Shown piece by piece: positions 5,294 through 6,299 of a stretch of DNA of 6,299 nucleotides. The stretch comes from CAZWIT01 sp964533435. Lineage in GTDB: Bacteria > Patescibacteriota > Patescibacteriia > UBA1558 > GWA2-36-10. The stretch spans positions 1 through 6,299 of the forward strand of contig CAZHLU010000056.1 in assembly GCA_964533435.1 (NCBI GenBank). Reading direction: 5' to 3'. The notes beneath the pieces are model-generated. The model worked only from the letters and a program-made list of their open reading frames with translations. It did not search any database and was not told the origin of the DNA. Position numbers and translations under genes: made by a program. Each line of letters opens with the position of its first letter. Positions within the stretch are counted from its first letter, which is position 1.

Positions 5294-6175
5294 CTAAGGT
5301 TCTGGGATTAAAATAGTTTCACCACTATAATTGCGTGCTCCTTTAGACACACAACTTAATGGTATGCCATAACAATAATTTTTATAATATCGATAACTAG
5401 AAGATTTGTCTATATTATATCCACCTTCAAATCCAATACAACGACACTTATAAAATTGTTCATAACTAGGAATACCACCATTAAAATTTTTACTAGCCAT
5501 TTTACTAACTCTGGGAAAAAAGAAAATAAAAAAAATACCTAATATAATGATTAATAACATAAAATATTTTCTAATTCTATAATTATGATTTTTAAAATAA
5601 AACAAACCAGAAGTTAGCAAGAAGAATACTGGAAAAAATAAGGAGACACGATTCATTGCTTCCCAAGACCCTATTAACCCAATAACCATCAAAAATAAAC
5701 TAAGAGTTAAAAATGTATAAGCTCCCGCCATATTACTTTTTTTTATTTGAAGTAAGGATAGTAAATCAAAAATAATGAAAAATATTAATAAAATTATAAA
5801 TATAAAAGCAACTATACCTGAACCAAGCCCCGAATTACCCGAACCTTCTTTTATTAAAAGCAGCAATGGGGTTATTAAAAATGAAAATATAAAATTTATA
5901 ATAAACCATGACCACCAAAAAATACCATCCTGCTTATTATCCACCTTGTCTTCTTTTGATAACACCGCTCCTTTAGAGTAATTACTATTGGGTATATGAT
6001 TATTTTTTATAATCAATAAAAAAATTAAATAAAAAACAATATATACTGGATAGGCAACGATAAGTATTCTACCTAAATTGTCTATATTGCGCCTATCAAA
6101 AAAATCCCAAGAAAAAAGGGTAATAAAAAAAATTGGCGTATAAACTAACAAAATAATTTTTAATAATTTTCTCAT
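5294..6175 (-). CDS. Polytopic membrane protein with a four-cysteine C-terminal domain
   Basis: 293 residues, ATG at 6175, TAG at 5294. About seven hydrophobic segments are visible: 7-22, 37-56, 85-107, 119-142, 151-170, 178-194 and 204-220. A polar loop rich in Ser, Asn and Lys lies at 57-84. After the last helix comes a soluble tail (221-293) with the motif CxC (Cys244, Cys246), then CYGIPLSC (Cys268, Cys275), in a Tyr- and Gly-rich context. Four cysteines spaced this way could form two disulfides outside the cell or bind a metal; the sequence cannot decide. No transporter or enzyme signature is recognised. The 22-nt leader follows an extended -10 next to the tRNA-His terminator. The gene sits between junction repeats B and C, so it may have been inserted or accreted there. 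Confidence 0.87.
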   Translation of the reverse strand: MRKLLKIILLVYTPIFFITLFSWDFFDRRNIDNLGRILIVAYPVYIVFYLIFLLIIKNNHIPNSNYSKGAVLSKEDKVDNKQDGIFWWSWFIINFIFSFLITPLLLLIKEGSGNSGLGSGIVAFIFIILLIFFIIFDLLSLLQIKKSNMAGAYTFLTLSLFLMVIGLIGSWEAMNRVSLFFPVFFLLTSGLFYFKNHNYRIRKYFMLLIIILGIFFIFFFPRVSKMASKNFNGGIPSYEQFYKCRCIGFEGGYNIDKSSSYRYYKNYCYGIPLSCVSKGARNYSGETILIPEP

Positions 6176-6203
6176 AGTTTCAAATTAATCTTTAAACATC
6201 ATA

Positions 6204-6212
6204 AGTATATCA
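6204..6212 (-). promoter_or_regulatory. Extended -10 promoter for the 6175-5294 gene
   Basis: On the - strand this reads TGATATACT. The predicted start is near 6197, with a leader of about 22 nt that has no Shine-Dalgarno motif. Confidence 0.7.
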
Positions 6213-6240
6213 AAAAACCACCTCTTAGCGAAGTGATTTT
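6212..6240 (-). terminator. Intrinsic terminator of tRNA-His
   Basis: On the - strand the hairpin is CACTTC (6235-6230) with GAGGTG (6224-6219), allowing one G-U pair, around a five-base loop. Outer A-T pairs come from 6237-6240, and six T (6217-6212) follow. It starts about 9 bp after the CCA end of the tRNA. Confidence 0.8.
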
Positions 6241-6244
6241 CTGT

Positions 6245-6299
6245 TGGGGTGCCTAAAGGGAATTGAACCCTTATCAGCGGTGCCACAAACCGCTGTGTT
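6245..6299 (-). tRNA. tRNA-His (anticodon GUG), 5' part outside window
   Basis: Read on the - strand from the right edge. The anticodon arm is GCGGT-TTGTGGC-ACCGC (6281-6277 pairs with 6293-6289), with U33 and anticodon GTG at 6286-6284. The T arm is AAGGG-TTCAATT-CCCTT (6272-6256). The acceptor 3' strand is TAGGCAC (6255-6249), followed by discriminator C (6248) and an encoded CCA (6247-6245). Cytosine at the discriminator is the hallmark of bacterial tRNA-His, supporting the identity. The variable loop has 4 bases (TGAT) where 5 is usual. The acceptor 5' strand and most of the D arm lie beyond the window. Confidence 0.92.

Larger units (their letters stand above)
6201..6250 (-). repeat. Junction repeat, divergent copy C, overlapping the tRNA-His 3' end
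   Basis: Shares 6201-6226 (26 bp) and 6233-6250 (18 bp) exactly with copy B, but has a shorter hairpin between them. The second block includes the last six bases of the tRNA gene. The core agtatatcaaaaaacca is also present at 3026-3042, 3484-3500 and 5141-5157. Confidence 0.85.

Noticed and set aside
5775..5981. + strand frame of 68 codons.
   Set aside because: Antisense to membrane helices of the 6175-5294 gene, with no supporting signals.
3026..6250. Spaced copies of agtatatcaaaaaacca as a CRISPR-like array.
   Set aside because: The copies are 0.5-1.7 kb apart with genes between them, and each is explained by a promoter-terminator junction.
1..6299. Integrase, transposase, toxin-antitoxin, restriction or phage-defence genes.
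   Set aside because: None of the proteins shows motifs of these families; the mobility hints come only from the repeated junction DNA.

Overview
The window is AT-rich, gene-dense bacterial DNA using the standard code: stops are TAA and TAG, plus one TGA, and no gene needs an in-frame TGA to be read through. Several features suggest an uncultivated small-genome bacterium, possibly of the Patescibacteria/CPR type. These are the many short proteins without an obvious function, the weak or absent Shine-Dalgarno sequences, a leaderless gene, and a tRNA with an encoded CCA. That placement is inference; nothing here fixes the phylum.

Layout from left to right. (1) Positions 1-898, + strand: the 3' end of a surface-type protein with fibronectin type III repeats and a charged tail. 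(2) 899-1074: a convergent intergenic region with one intrinsic terminator facing each way. (3) 1075-6299: everything is on the - strand. Read in the direction of transcription (high to low coordinates) it holds: the 3' part of tRNA-His(GUG); a seven-helix membrane protein with a four-cysteine tail (6175-5294); a DUF2202 ferritin-like lipoprotein (5113-4382); an ArsM-type arsenite methyltransferase (4285-3539); two small membrane proteins (3456-3157 and 3016-2654); a small soluble protein (2564-2319); a 57-residue conserved-looking protein (2224-2051); and a membrane-anchored protein (2016-1075).

The most striking property is the spacing DNA. Almost every - strand gene appears to be its own transcription unit. 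At five or six junctions the U-tract of the upstream terminator runs straight into an extended -10 promoter (TGnTATAmT) for the next gene. One of these junction modules is present as two 75-bp copies differing at 2 positions (3454-3528 and 5111-5185). They are direct repeats on either side of arsM plus the DUF2202 gene. The 5111-5195 copy also shares 26 bp and 18 bp with the junction beside tRNA-His, including the last six bases of the tRNA. The region therefore looks like gene cassettes bounded by repeated terminator-promoter modules and stacked next to a tRNA gene. No integrase or transposase is visible in the window, so the mechanism is open.

The genes do not form one obvious pathway. ArsM would methylate arsenite in the cytoplasm. 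The lipoprotein, the membrane proteins and the Fn3 protein point to cell-envelope functions.
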